This document shows, piece by piece, positions 17,201-24,523 of a stretch of DNA of 43,878 nucleotides. The stretch covers positions 1-43,878 of the forward strand of contig JAFSRH010000015.1 in assembly GCA_017446225.1 (NCBI GenBank), in the 5' to 3' direction. Position 1 is the first letter of the stretch; the number at the start of each line of letters is the position of its first letter. This stretch comes from Oscillibacter sp. (GTDB taxonomy: Bacteria > Bacillota > Clostridia > Oscillospirales > Oscillospiraceae). The position numbers were made by a program, and so were the translations under genes. Under the pieces are notes generated by a model. That model had not been told where the DNA came from, searched no databases, and saw only the letters and a program-made list of their open reading frames with translations.

Positions 17201-17344
17201 GACTTTCATCGGACGGGCGGCGCGGGTTACGGCCCGGACAGCAAATTGGAAAGTTACACAAAGAAAAGCCCGTCCGCGACAAGGCGGTTTTGTGTCATCC
17301 GACAGTCCGCCCATTTATAAATAGCGAAGGAGTGATGATTTAGG

Positions 17345-18130
17345 ATGAACAAAGCATTGAAAGTCCTTGCGCCGGTTGTCCTTGCGGCGGCGGTTCTCGC
17401 CGTTACGCTCTCCGGCTGCGGAGGGACGCCCTCACAAGCCGAAAACGGCGGGGCCTTGACTGGCGACCTGTACGCGGCCATTCAGCGGGAGGAACCTTCC
17501 CCGGACTGGGTGGCGGCCCTTCCCGCCGCGCGGAACCCGGATACCGCGCAGCTGTTTGTCGTGGCGGGGATGGGGATGGACAAGACTACGGCCTCGGTAT
17601 CCATGCACGAACGGGACGGCAACGGACAGTGGAAGCAAATCCTCTCCACGCCCGGTTATGTGGGGAGAAACGGCCTTTGCCTTGACGCGGATCACGCGGA
17701 AGGCTGCGGTCAAACGCCGGTTGGCGTCTACCGTTTCAACAAGGCCTTTGGCATCGCGGCCGATCCCGGCTGCGCGATTCCCTACACGCAAGCCACGGAT
17801 GACCTGTACTGGTCCGGCGACCAGAGGGAGGGAATGCGCTATAACGAGATGGTCAGTCTGAAGGACCTTCCGGACCTGAACAAGGAAGACAGCGAGCATA
17901 TTGTAGACTACGAATACCAGTACCAATACTGCCTCAATATCAGCTTTAACGAAGAGGGGACCATCGGGAGAGGTTCGGCCATTTTCCTGCATTGTCTTGG
18001 ACCCCAAAAGCCGTATACCGGAGGCTGTGTGGCGATTCCGGAATACATCATGAAACAGGTCATGCAAAAAGTGCGGCCCGACTGCGTTGCGGTCATTGAC
18101 ACGCTGGAAAACATGGGCGGAAGCCTGTAA
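17345..18130 (+). CDS. L,D-transpeptidase (YkuD-type) lipoprotein
   Basis: This 261-residue exported protein has a lipoprotein signal peptide ending in the lipobox TLSGC near residue 25. The catalytic domain shows HCLGPQKPYTGGCVAIP near residue 220, the His and Cys motif of YkuD/ErfK transpeptidases. It also has QTPVGVYRFNKAFGI, a typical substrate-loop stretch. Such enzymes cross-link peptidoglycan by 3-3 bonds or attach proteins; the lipid anchor would place it on the outer face of the membrane. The next gene is a PAP2-type lipid phosphatase, so both may serve the cell envelope. Confidence 0.85.
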   Translation: MNKALKVLAPVVLAAAVLAVTLSGCGGTPSQAENGGALTGDLYAAIQREEPSPDWVAALPAARNPDTAQLFVVAGMGMDKTTASVSMHERDGNGQWKQILSTPGYVGRNGLCLDADHAEGCGQTPVGVYRFNKAFGIAADPGCAIPYTQATDDLYWSGDQREGMRYNEMVSLKDLPDLNKEDSEHIVDYEYQYQYCLNISFNEEGTIGRGSAIFLHCLGPQKPYTGGCVAIPEYIMKQVMQKVRPDCVAVIDTLENMGGSL

Positions 18131-18189
18131 GCGAACCGGGAGGCTGTTTGACTTGGACAAATACAGCTTCCCGGAGAAAGACGGAGACT

Positions 18190-19161
18190 ATGGACATTCA
18201 ATATTTGCTCGTTCTGCAAGAATTTCGCAACAGTATTCAAGATTCGCTGACCCCGTTCATGGAATGGGTGTCTATGTTCGCCATAACTTACCTGATTCTG
18301 ATTCCCGTATTTTACTACTGGAACCGGGATAAGAAGGGCGGACTTTACACGCTGGTGTCCTACTATTTCTGTATGGTCGTAAAGCCGCTCATTAAACTGA
18401 CCGCCTGCGTGTATCGTCCGTGGATTCGTGACAGCCGCATTCTGCCCGCGGGCGATTCCATCACCACCGCGACGGGGTACTCCTTCCCCAGCGGACATAC
18501 AACGACCGCCGCATCGCTGTCTGGCGGCACAGCCGTCAACACATGCAGAGATCGCCGTACCCGCTGGATTTCGATCGTACTGCTCCTCTACATTCCGCTG
18601 ACCGCGTTTTCCAGAAACTATCTGGGCGTACACACCCCGCAAGATGTGCTGGTCGCTCTGCTTCTGTCCGCGCTCAGCCTGATTTTGACGGCCCGGCTCT
18701 TCGGGTATCTGGCGGAACATCCGGAAAAAGAGGACCTGCTTTTACTGGGAGGCTTTCTTTTCTGCTGGGCGGGCCTTGCGTATATCACGCTCAAGCCCTA
18801 TCCCATGGATTTGAACGCCGCGGGAGAACTGATTGTGGACCCTCAGAAGATGATGAATGACGGTTACGGAGATTTGGGCAAGATGATTGGCTTCATCATG
18901 GCCCGTTTCATTGAAAAGAAATGGGTTCAGTTTCGTCCGTTGCCCAACGGCTGGAAAAGCGTTGTGATTTGTCTTTTGGGGCTGATTCCGATGGTACTGT
19001 TGCAGAACTATTTCAGCCCGTTCATGATTCAGCGTTTCGGCTCCCACTGGGGAAAGCTCTACTTTTCCATCCTCTATACCGCTTATTATATCGCGCTGTT
19101 TCCGTTCGTCCTGAAAATGTGCGGACAGCATTTCATGAGCAAAACGCCGCAAATTCAATGA
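18190..19161 (+). CDS. PAP2-family membrane phosphatase
   Basis: This 323-residue integral membrane protein has the three PAP2 phosphatase motifs: K and RP in KLTACVYRPW, PSGH in GYSFPSGHTTT, and SRNYLGVHTPQD. Members dephosphorylate lipid phosphates such as undecaprenyl pyrophosphate or phosphatidic acid. About seven or eight membrane helices continue after the motifs, a longer C-terminal part than in minimal PAP2 enzymes. The frame opens earlier at 18148, but the ATG at 18190 follows a GGAG site and gives a sensible N-terminus (MDIQYLLVLQEF). It lies 59 bases after the L,D-transpeptidase gene, likely in one transcript. Confidence 0.88.
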   Translation: MDIQYLLVLQEFRNSIQDSLTPFMEWVSMFAITYLILIPVFYYWNRDKKGGLYTLVSYYFCMVVKPLIKLTACVYRPWIRDSRILPAGDSITTATGYSFPSGHTTTAASLSGGTAVNTCRDRRTRWISIVLLLYIPLTAFSRNYLGVHTPQDVLVALLLSALSLILTARLFGYLAEHPEKEDLLLLGGFLFCWAGLAYITLKPYPMDLNAAGELIVDPQKMMNDGYGDLGKMIGFIMARFIEKKWVQFRPLPNGWKSVVICLLGLIPMVLLQNYFSPFMIQRFGSHWGKLYFSILYTAYYIALFPFVLKMCGQHFMSKTPQIQ

Positions 19162-19260
19162 GGCTGACAGGACCGGCCTTTGTTCCCGGTTACCTTGGCT
19201 TTTTCCTGATGGGATATGATGTCCGCTGAGTACGGCGTCAATATGGCAAGTTACCCGGCT

Positions 19261-19278
19261 TTTTCCGCGCGCGGAAAA
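19261..19278. repeat. 18-bp perfect palindrome in the PAP2-stalk gap
   Basis: TTTTCCGCGCGCGGAAAA reads the same on both strands. No T-run follows on the plus strand, so it is a poor terminator. It may be a protein-binding site or transcript hairpin ahead of the gene at 19357. Confidence 0.45.
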
Positions 19279-19356
19279 CAGAAAGGCCGACCATACACAA
19301 GAAGAACGGTCCTGTATTGGACGCGTTCGCAGATGTTCGTAGAGGAGGAACACTAA

Positions 19357-20115
19357 ATGAAAGCGCTGAAAAGTTACGCGGCGGGGGTTTTTACCACGCT
19401 TCTGATTTTCGGCCTCATTGGGAGCGTATCCGCGAAAGTCGGAAAAGTGACGCGGGAATTGGAATACCGAAACATTCAGGTTTCCCTTGACGGAAAAACG
19501 CTGGATTTACGGAACGCGGCCGGGGAGAAGGTGGAGCCGTTTATGTTTGACGGTACCAACTATCTGCCGGTACGCGCGTTGGCGGAAGCGCTGGGTCTGC
19601 GCGTCAGTTGGGACGGCGCGCACGCCACCGTTGTGCTGACCACGCCCGCGGCCGCCGCCGCAATTACGGAAGCCGAGGCGAAGCGTATCGCGCTGGCGCA
19701 CGCGGGACTGTCGGAAAGCGCGGTCACGTTCGTTTCCGTGCGTCTGGACAACGAAAACGGGAAAACCGTGTACGAAGTGGAGTTTTACAGCGCGCAGAAG
19801 GAATACGACTATGAAATTGACGCTTCCAGCGGGGAAATCCTCTCCTTTGACCGGGAGGCCGAATATCGCTCCGCCGCGGAAAGTCAAAACGCGGCCGCTT
19901 CCGGCGCGCAGATTGGAGCGGAACGGGCCAAGGCCATTGCGCTGGCGCACGCGGGACAGAGTGAAAGTCAGGTAACGGGCTTGCGGGCCAAGCTGGAACG
20001 CGAGGACGGACAGATGATCTATGAGGTGGAATTCCGCGTTGGTCGCACGGAATATCATTATGACATTGACGCTTCCGGCGGCAAAGTCGTCAGTTACGAA
20101 ATAGACAATGACTGA
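19357..20115 (+). CDS. Stalk domain plus two PepSY-like repeats, exported
   Basis: This 252-residue protein has an N-terminal membrane/signal segment (SYAAGVFTTLLIFGLIGS). A 'stalk' domain of the copper-amine-oxidase N-terminal type follows at about residues 30-100 (FDGTNYLPVRALAEALGLRV). Two PepSY-like repeats come next. Each begins with an Ala-Lys helix then IALAHAG(L/Q)SES and ends in (Y/H)YDIDAS(G)G, at about 103-165 and 184-250. PepSY domains are often protease inhibitors or processing modules; stalk domains are extracytoplasmic adaptors. A GGAGGAA site precedes the ATG. The specific role is unknown. Confidence 0.82.
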   Translation: MKALKSYAAGVFTTLLIFGLIGSVSAKVGKVTRELEYRNIQVSLDGKTLDLRNAAGEKVEPFMFDGTNYLPVRALAEALGLRVSWDGAHATVVLTTPAAAAAITEAEAKRIALAHAGLSESAVTFVSVRLDNENGKTVYEVEFYSAQKEYDYEIDASSGEILSFDREAEYRSAAESQNAAASGAQIGAERAKAIALAHAGQSESQVTGLRAKLEREDGQMIYEVEFRVGRTEYHYDIDASGGKVVSYEIDND

Positions 20116-20120
20116 ACTAC

Positions 20121-20150
20121 GCCCCGCGCGGAAAGATTCCCGCGCGGGGC
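20121..20150. terminator. GC-rich hairpin between convergent genes
   Basis: An 11-bp perfect stem (20121-20131 with 20140-20150) has an 8-base loop. It lies between the convergent stalk/PepSY gene and gpsA, where a bidirectional terminator is expected. Neither strand has a T-run after it, so termination would be weak or factor-dependent. Confidence 0.55.
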
Positions 20151-20158
20151 TGTGATGT

Positions 20159-21163
20159 CTAAAGCCACGTACTGCCTAAAAGCTCGTCTTTCCGGGCGCG
20201 GCCCATCAGTTCGCCGGTCACGGTGTGGATGTCGCGGCCCTGATAGAGTACCTCCCACGCGCAATGGCAAATCGGCATATCAATTTCTTCCCGTTCCGCG
20301 AGCTGGTGTACGCTTTCGGCGGCGTAATACCCCTCCACGACCGCGCCAATGGATTCCAACGCCTCTTGGACGGGCATTCCCTGTCCGATCAGGATACCGG
20401 CGCGGCGGTTGCGGGAGTGCATGGAAATGCACGTCACAATCAGGTCGCCCATACCGGCCAGTCCGCTGAACGTGCGGCGGCTTCCGCCTAATTGTTCGCC
20501 CAGACGCGTAAGTTCGGCCATGGCGCGGGTCATGAGCAGGGCCTTCGTGTTGTCCTGATAGCCCAGCCCGTCACACATCCCGCACGTCAGGGCCACCACG
20601 TTTTTCATGGCCGCGGAGAGTTCCACGCCCACGATATCGTAACTGGTGTACACGCGGAAATAGGCGTTCATAAACGCGTCCTGTACGGCCCGCGCGATGC
20701 CGCCCGACAGGGACGCCGCCACGCACCCCGCGGGCAGACGCAGTCCGACTTCTTCGGCGTGCGTTGGACCCGACAGCGCCGCGATTCCGCATACGCCCCC
20801 GGTCGACTCCCACAGAATTTCGCTCATCCGCTTGCACGTCCCGGCCTCTATCCCCTTCGACACGGAGACCAGAATTGTGGACGGCCTGAGATACGGCGCG
20901 ATGGCGCGTCCGGTCTCCCGGACCGCGAACGATGGCGCGGCACATACGACCAGTTCCGCGCCGTCCAGACACTCCAAAGAAGCCGTCACGCGCAACGCGT
21001 CCGGGAGTTTCACGCCGGGAAGCAGAGGGTTTTCCCGGCTTTGTTCCATTTTTGCGGCCTTGGCCGGGGTACGGGACCATAAAAACGTCTCGTGGCCGTT
21101 GTCACACAGGACCTGTGCCAGCGCGGTACCCCAGCCGCCGCTCCCGACAACGACCGCTTTCAT
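20159..21163 (-). CDS. gpsA: Glycerol-3-phosphate dehydrogenase [NAD(P)+]
   Basis: GpsA reduces dihydroxyacetone phosphate to sn-glycerol-3-phosphate, the backbone for phospholipids. The 334-residue product starts with the Rossmann motif VVGSGGWGTALAQVL. It has SVSKGIEAGTCKRMSE, SGPTHAEEVG and the catalytic-Lys region AAMKNVVALTCGMCDGLGY. It overlaps the plsY stop by four bases (ATGA). Together they make and then acylate glycerol-3-phosphate, so pairing them in one operon is functionally sensible. Confidence 0.97.
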   Translation of the reverse strand: MKAVVVGSGGWGTALAQVLCDNGHETFLWSRTPAKAAKMEQSRENPLLPGVKLPDALRVTASLECLDGAELVVCAAPSFAVRETGRAIAPYLRPSTILVSVSKGIEAGTCKRMSEILWESTGGVCGIAALSGPTHAEEVGLRLPAGCVAASLSGGIARAVQDAFMNAYFRVYTSYDIVGVELSAAMKNVVALTCGMCDGLGYQDNTKALLMTRAMAELTRLGEQLGGSRRTFSGLAGMGDLIVTCISMHSRNRRAGILIGQGMPVQEALESIGAVVEGYYAAESVHQLAEREEIDMPICHCAWEVLYQGRDIHTVTGELMGRARKDELLGSTWL

Positions 21164-21843
21164 GACGCGTCCCCCCGGTCCGATGGCCCGGAAGGTTTGT
21201 CCGTACGCTTCCGGCGGAAGGAGAACTTGTTTTCATTGCCGTGGAGCAGTCGCCCGATGTTGGCGCGGTGTTGCCAGACGACCAGTCCGCCGGTAACGAA
21301 CGCCAGTACGACCGCCAGCGGAAAGCGCGGGTAGCAGTACCACGAGGCAAACGGGAAACTGCCGCCGGCCCACAGCGAACCCAGCGAGACGTAACGCGTC
21401 AGGGCTGTAAGCAGAAGGAAGCCGCCCCAGACGATGACGGCAATCCGCCAGTCAATCATAATGGCCAGCGTCCCGCCGGAGAGAATGCCCTTGCCGCCCC
21501 GGAAACGGAACATACACGGGAACATATGCCCCAGCAGACAGAACAGCCCCGCCCAGTATTTGGCCACGACCGTTTCCCCGATCAGGAGCGTGACCACGCG
21601 GACGGCTACGATCATCTTGAGCACATCGCAGAGGATCACGACCAGCGTCAGGACGCCGCCGAACGTACGGTAAAAATTGGTCAAACCGGCGTTTCCGCTC
21701 CCGTGGCCGCGCACGTCATCCCGGAGGATGTACTTCGAGACCACCACGGCCCCGTTGAAACAGCCGCAGAAATAGGACAGAATCGCGGTCGGAAGCAGAA
21801 AGACCGCGAAATATAACAGCCAATCAAGCAAACTGACGGGCAT
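21160..21843 (-). CDS. plsY: Glycerol-3-phosphate acyltransferase PlsY
   Basis: PlsY transfers an acyl group from acyl-phosphate to glycerol-3-phosphate in the membrane. The 227-residue product has about five membrane segments and the three conserved loops: SGNAGLTNFYRTFG, FRFRGGKGILSGGT and a GNENKF-type C-terminal region. A TTG at 21852 would extend the frame by three residues. However, AAGGAGG ends one base before it and ten bases before the ATG at 21843, so the ATG is chosen. It starts five bases after the der stop. Confidence 0.94.
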   Translation of the reverse strand: MPVSLLDWLLYFAVFLLPTAILSYFCGCFNGAVVVSKYILRDDVRGHGSGNAGLTNFYRTFGGVLTLVVILCDVLKMIVAVRVVTLLIGETVVAKYWAGLFCLLGHMFPCMFRFRGGKGILSGGTLAIMIDWRIAVIVWGGFLLLTALTRYVSLGSLWAGGSFPFASWYCYPRFPLAVVLAFVTGGLVVWQHRANIGRLLHGNENKFSFRRKRTDKPSGPSDRGDAS

Positions 21844-21848
21844 ATTTC

Positions 21849-23174
21849 TCAAACCTCCTTGTCACGCTTCTGACGGACGGTCAGGACCAGCGGCGTACCG
21901 TCCAGCCCGAACGTGTTGCGGATACAGTTTTCGAGATAGCGCCGGTAGGAAAAATGAAACAGTTTGGCATCGTTGCAGAACGCCACAAAATGGGGCGGAT
22001 ACGTGCCGACCTGCGTCATATAGTAGATTTTGAGGCGGCGGCCCTTGTCCGTGGGGGGCTGTACGCGGGTTTGGGCGTCCGCGAGCACGCTGTTGAGCGC
22101 GCCCGTGGTCACACGCGTTCCCGCCTGCCGCCACACTTCCCGGATGGCCGGAAAGAGTTTCGGCACCCGCTGTCCGGTTTTCGCCGATACAAAGACAATG
22201 GGCGCGTACGGCATATACGCCAGTTCGTTCCGGATGTCCTTCGTCACGCGGTCCATGGTCTTGTCGTCCTTGTCCACAAGGTCCCACTTGTTCACGACAA
22301 TGACGCTTGCTTTTCCAGCGTCATGGGCCAGTCCGGCTACCTTGCTATCCTGTTCCGTGACGCCCTCCGAGGCGTCAATCAGAATCAGGCAGACGTCCGC
22401 GCGTTCCACGGCCATGGTCGCCCGTAAGACGCTGTAACGCTCCACCGATTCCTCAATCTTCGATTTGCGCCGGATTCCGGCGGTATCAATGAAAATATAG
22501 GACCCTTCCGCGCCGGTAAACGGCGTGTCGATGGCGTCACGGGTTGTCCCCGCCACGTCCGAGACAATCACCCGTTCCTCTCCCAGAATCCGGTTGACCA
22601 GCGATGATTTCCCGGCGTTGGGCTTCCCGATGACCGCCACCCGTATGGACTCCGGCCGCGGCTCCTCTTCGTCCTCCGGCGGGAAGTTTTTCAGACACGC
22701 GTCCAGCAAATCGCCGGTGCCGTGGCCGTGGACGGCGGAAATCGGAATCGGTTCTCCGAGGCCCAGATTGTAGAACTCGTACACGTCCGGATTTGTGGGG
22801 CCGGTCCCGTCCACTTTGTTGACGGCCAAGACGACCGGCTTGCCCGACTTGCGCAACATCTCCGCTACGTCCTCATCCGCCGCCGTCATGCCGGTGCGGA
22901 TATCCGTCAAAAAGACAATCACGGTCGCGTTGTCAATGGCAATCCGCGCCTGTTCGCGCATAAAGGCCAAGATTTCGTTATCGGTATTGGGTTCGATTCC
23001 GCCGGTGTCCACGACTGTAAACGCCCGTCCGTTCCAGTCGCCGTCCCCATAGATACGGTCACGCGTCACGCCGGGCGTATCTTCCACAATGGACAGCCGC
23101 TGTCCGATCAGGCGGTTGAACAACAGGGACTTTCCCACATTGGGCCGCCCCACAATCGCGATAATGGGCTTCAC
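21849..23174 (-). CDS. der: Ribosome-assembly GTPase Der (EngA)
   Basis: Der is an essential double-GTPase for 50S subunit maturation. The 441-residue product has two G domains. The first has GRPNVGKSLLFNRL, DTPGVTRD and NKVD; the second has GKPNAGKSSLVNRIL, DVAGTTRDAID and NKWD. A C-terminal KH-like domain follows, ending in FGLDGTPLVLTVRQKRD. The start codon is GTG at 23174, preceded by GGAAGGAG. A hairpin with a T-run separates it from rpmF, so it may be partly insulated from that gene. Confidence 0.97.
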   Translation of the reverse strand: MKPIIAIVGRPNVGKSLLFNRLIGQRLSIVEDTPGVTRDRIYGDGDWNGRAFTVVDTGGIEPNTDNEILAFMREQARIAIDNATVIVFLTDIRTGMTAADEDVAEMLRKSGKPVVLAVNKVDGTGPTNPDVYEFYNLGLGEPIPISAVHGHGTGDLLDACLKNFPPEDEEEPRPESIRVAVIGKPNAGKSSLVNRILGEERVIVSDVAGTTRDAIDTPFTGAEGSYIFIDTAGIRRKSKIEESVERYSVLRATMAVERADVCLILIDASEGVTEQDSKVAGLAHDAGKASVIVVNKWDLVDKDDKTMDRVTKDIRNELAYMPYAPIVFVSAKTGQRVPKLFPAIREVWRQAGTRVTTGALNSVLADAQTRVQPPTDKGRRLKIYYMTQVGTYPPHFVAFCNDAKLFHFSYRRYLENCIRNTFGLDGTPLVLTVRQKRDKEV

Positions 23175-23196
23175 GCGCTCGTCTCCTTCCTCAGAG

Positions 23197-23225
23197 AAAA
23201 AAACAGAGGGAAGACGCGCTTCCCT
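23197..23225 (-). terminator. Terminator or attenuator between rpmF and der
   Basis: On the minus strand a 7-bp stem (AGGGAAG with CTTCCCT, 23225-23219 and 23213-23207) is followed by TCTG and seven T (23203-23197). It lies 16 bases after the rpmF stop and 22 before the der start. It probably lowers expression of der-plsY-gpsA relative to rpmF. Confidence 0.7.
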
Positions 23226-23240
23226 TCCGTATCCGCAGAT

Positions 23241-23435
23241 TCATTGCTTCGCCGCAGACTGGGCGGACTTGATTTCGCGTCCGTTGTACGTGCCGCACTC
23301 CGGGCACATCCGGTGCGGCAGACGCATCGCGCCGCATTTCGGGCACTTGACCAGCATTGGAGACGCAAGTTTCCAAGTCGCGCTGCGGCGTTTGTCGCGC
23401 CGGGCCTTGGAGACTTTTCCTTTCGGAACAGCCAT
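23241..23435 (-). CDS. rpmF: 50S ribosomal protein L32
   Basis: This 64-residue protein starts [19 protein letters not shown], the L32 hallmark. It has a CPKC and a CPEC pair typical of the zinc-binding form. A GGAGGAG site precedes the ATG. It follows yceD directly, the order conserved across bacteria. It may act in zinc-responsive ribosome remodelling as in other bacteria with two L32 forms, but only this copy is in the window. Confidence 0.97.
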   Translation of the reverse strand: MAVPKGKVSKARRDKRRSATWKLASPMLVKCPKCGAMRLPHRMCPECGTYNGREIKSAQSAAKQ

Positions 23436-23466
23436 GTTTTTTCTCCTCCTCTATGTTTTTCTTCGT

Positions 23467-23964
23467 TTACGATTCCTCATCCGGCGCGTCCAGCAGAGCC
23501 GACAGCGCCGCCCATCGGGGGTCAGGTTCGGGGGCACAGCCGCACGGCCCCTCGTTCAGATTCGCCCCGCAACGCGGACAAAGCCCCTTGCAGTCCTCGG
23601 AGCACAGGATTTTGGTGTCCATGTCCAGCACAAACGCGGTCCGGGCGAGTTCGCCCACATCGACCTGTCCGTCCCGCAAGAGGACCAGTTCCTCGTTCTC
23701 TTCCTCCTGTACGGTCTCCACGAGCGCGCAATGAAACGCCGCCGTCTTGGGGAGCGGGAAGCGTTTCCCGCAACGGTCACAGGACGCGTCCAGCGTGGTG
23801 CGCGCGGTAAGGTCCAGTGAGAGTACATCGGCGCGGTTGCGGACCGTCCCGGAGACCTCCACGGGGCGCGTCACGGGACGGCGCCCGCCAAAGTCCAAGT
23901 CGGACAGGTCCAGCGGAAACCGGAAGGAAATCGACCGGCCGGGCGTGTAGAGAATCGGCCTCAC
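23467..23964 (-). CDS. YceD/DUF177-family protein upstream of L32
   Basis: Members of this family sit next to rpmF and have been linked to 23S rRNA metabolism. The core FPLDLSDLDFGGRRP, the CDRCGKRF pair and the C-terminal cysteine cluster (CSEDCKGLCPRCGANLN) suggest zinc binding. An ATG at 24039 would add 25 residues. However, a near-perfect promoter (TTGACA, 17 bases, TATAAT) lies inside that extension and transcription would start near 23991. The translated start must be later. GTG at 23964 gives MRPILYTPGRSISF; CTG at 23970 is the alternative. With GTG the protein has 165 residues. Confidence 0.85.
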   Translation of the reverse strand: MRPILYTPGRSISFRFPLDLSDLDFGGRRPVTRPVEVSGTVRNRADVLSLDLTARTTLDASCDRCGKRFPLPKTAAFHCALVETVQEEENEELVLLRDGQVDVGELARTAFVLDMDTKILCSEDCKGLCPRCGANLNEGPCGCAPEPDPRWAALSALLDAPDEES

Positions 23965-23997
23965 GTCCAGCGTTCCGGCGTCAGGGCAACATTGGTT

Positions 23998-24026
23998 ATT
24001 ATACGGGATATCGGCGCCCTTGTCAA
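23998..24026 (-). promoter_or_regulatory. Consensus promoter of the yceD-rpmF-der-plsY-gpsA cluster
   Basis: On the minus strand, a perfect TTGACA (24026-24021) and a perfect TATAAT (24003-23998) are separated by exactly 17 bases. This is the strongest promoter in the window by consensus, fitting a ribosomal-protein operon. Transcription near 23991 decides the yceD start. Confidence 0.88.
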
Positions 24027-24035
24027 ACATTTTTT

Positions 24036-24305
24036 TCACCTTTTTCCGTGGGAAGCGGACGCGTCCTGCAAATAGGAGCGCAGGAGCGTTTGTAACAGCT
24101 CGTCCCGGTCGATTTTACGAATCAGGGTCCGGGCGTTGTTGTGGTTGGTAATGTAGGTGGGGTCCTCGGAGAGAATGTAGCCCACAATCTGGTTGACGGG
24201 ATTGTATCCCTTTTCTTCTAACGCCTGATAGACAATCGAGAGGATACGGTGAATTTCCGCGTCCTTCTCCTTGGCAATACTGAACTTTCTGGTAAACTCG
24301 TCCAT
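24036..24305 (-). CDS. IreB-family regulatory phosphoprotein
   Basis: This 89-residue protein begins [15 protein letters not shown] and contains [20 protein letters not shown] and [17 protein letters not shown], hallmarks of the IreB (UPF0297) family. In enterococci IreB is phosphorylated by the PASTA kinase IreK and affects cephalosporin resistance. The usual partners ruvX and a DUF1292 gene are not downstream here; yceD follows instead. An AAAGGCGG site precedes the ATG. Confidence 0.93.
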   Translation of the reverse strand: MDEFTRKFSIAKEKDAEIHRILSIVYQALEEKGYNPVNQIVGYILSEDPTYITNHNNARTLIRKIDRDELLQTLLRSYLQDASASHGKR

Positions 24306-24358
24306 TCCGACACCGCCTTTCCCACGCCGCCCCGCTCGGAGCAGACATCATTCTCTAT

Positions 24359-24387
24359 AGTATACCCGTTTTTTGTCGGTGTGTAAA
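24359..24387 (-). promoter_or_regulatory. ireB promoter
   Basis: On the minus strand, TTTACA (24387-24382) and TATACT (24364-24359) are separated by 17 bases, about 55 bases before the ireB start. The rest of the 218-base gap up to pheT holds only the pheT hairpin. Confidence 0.75.
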
Positions 24388-24487
24388 GCGTTTTCTGTCG
24401 AATTTCACAAAAGTTTTGCGCTTTCCGGCCCGCTCTTGGAAAAAAGCTCCACCTTTCCGGGAATGCGGTTTCTTACTTCCCGTTCAC

Positions 24488-24517
24488 GGACGCCCTCCCC
24501 GTACGGGGAAGGCGTCT
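24488..24517 (-). terminator. Hairpin after pheT
   Basis: A stem of about 12 bp (GACGCC and TCCCC arms with one mismatch, loop GTAC) lies about eight bases after the pheT stop. No T-run follows on the minus strand, so termination efficiency is uncertain. Confidence 0.45.
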
Positions 24518-24523
24518 TTCGGT

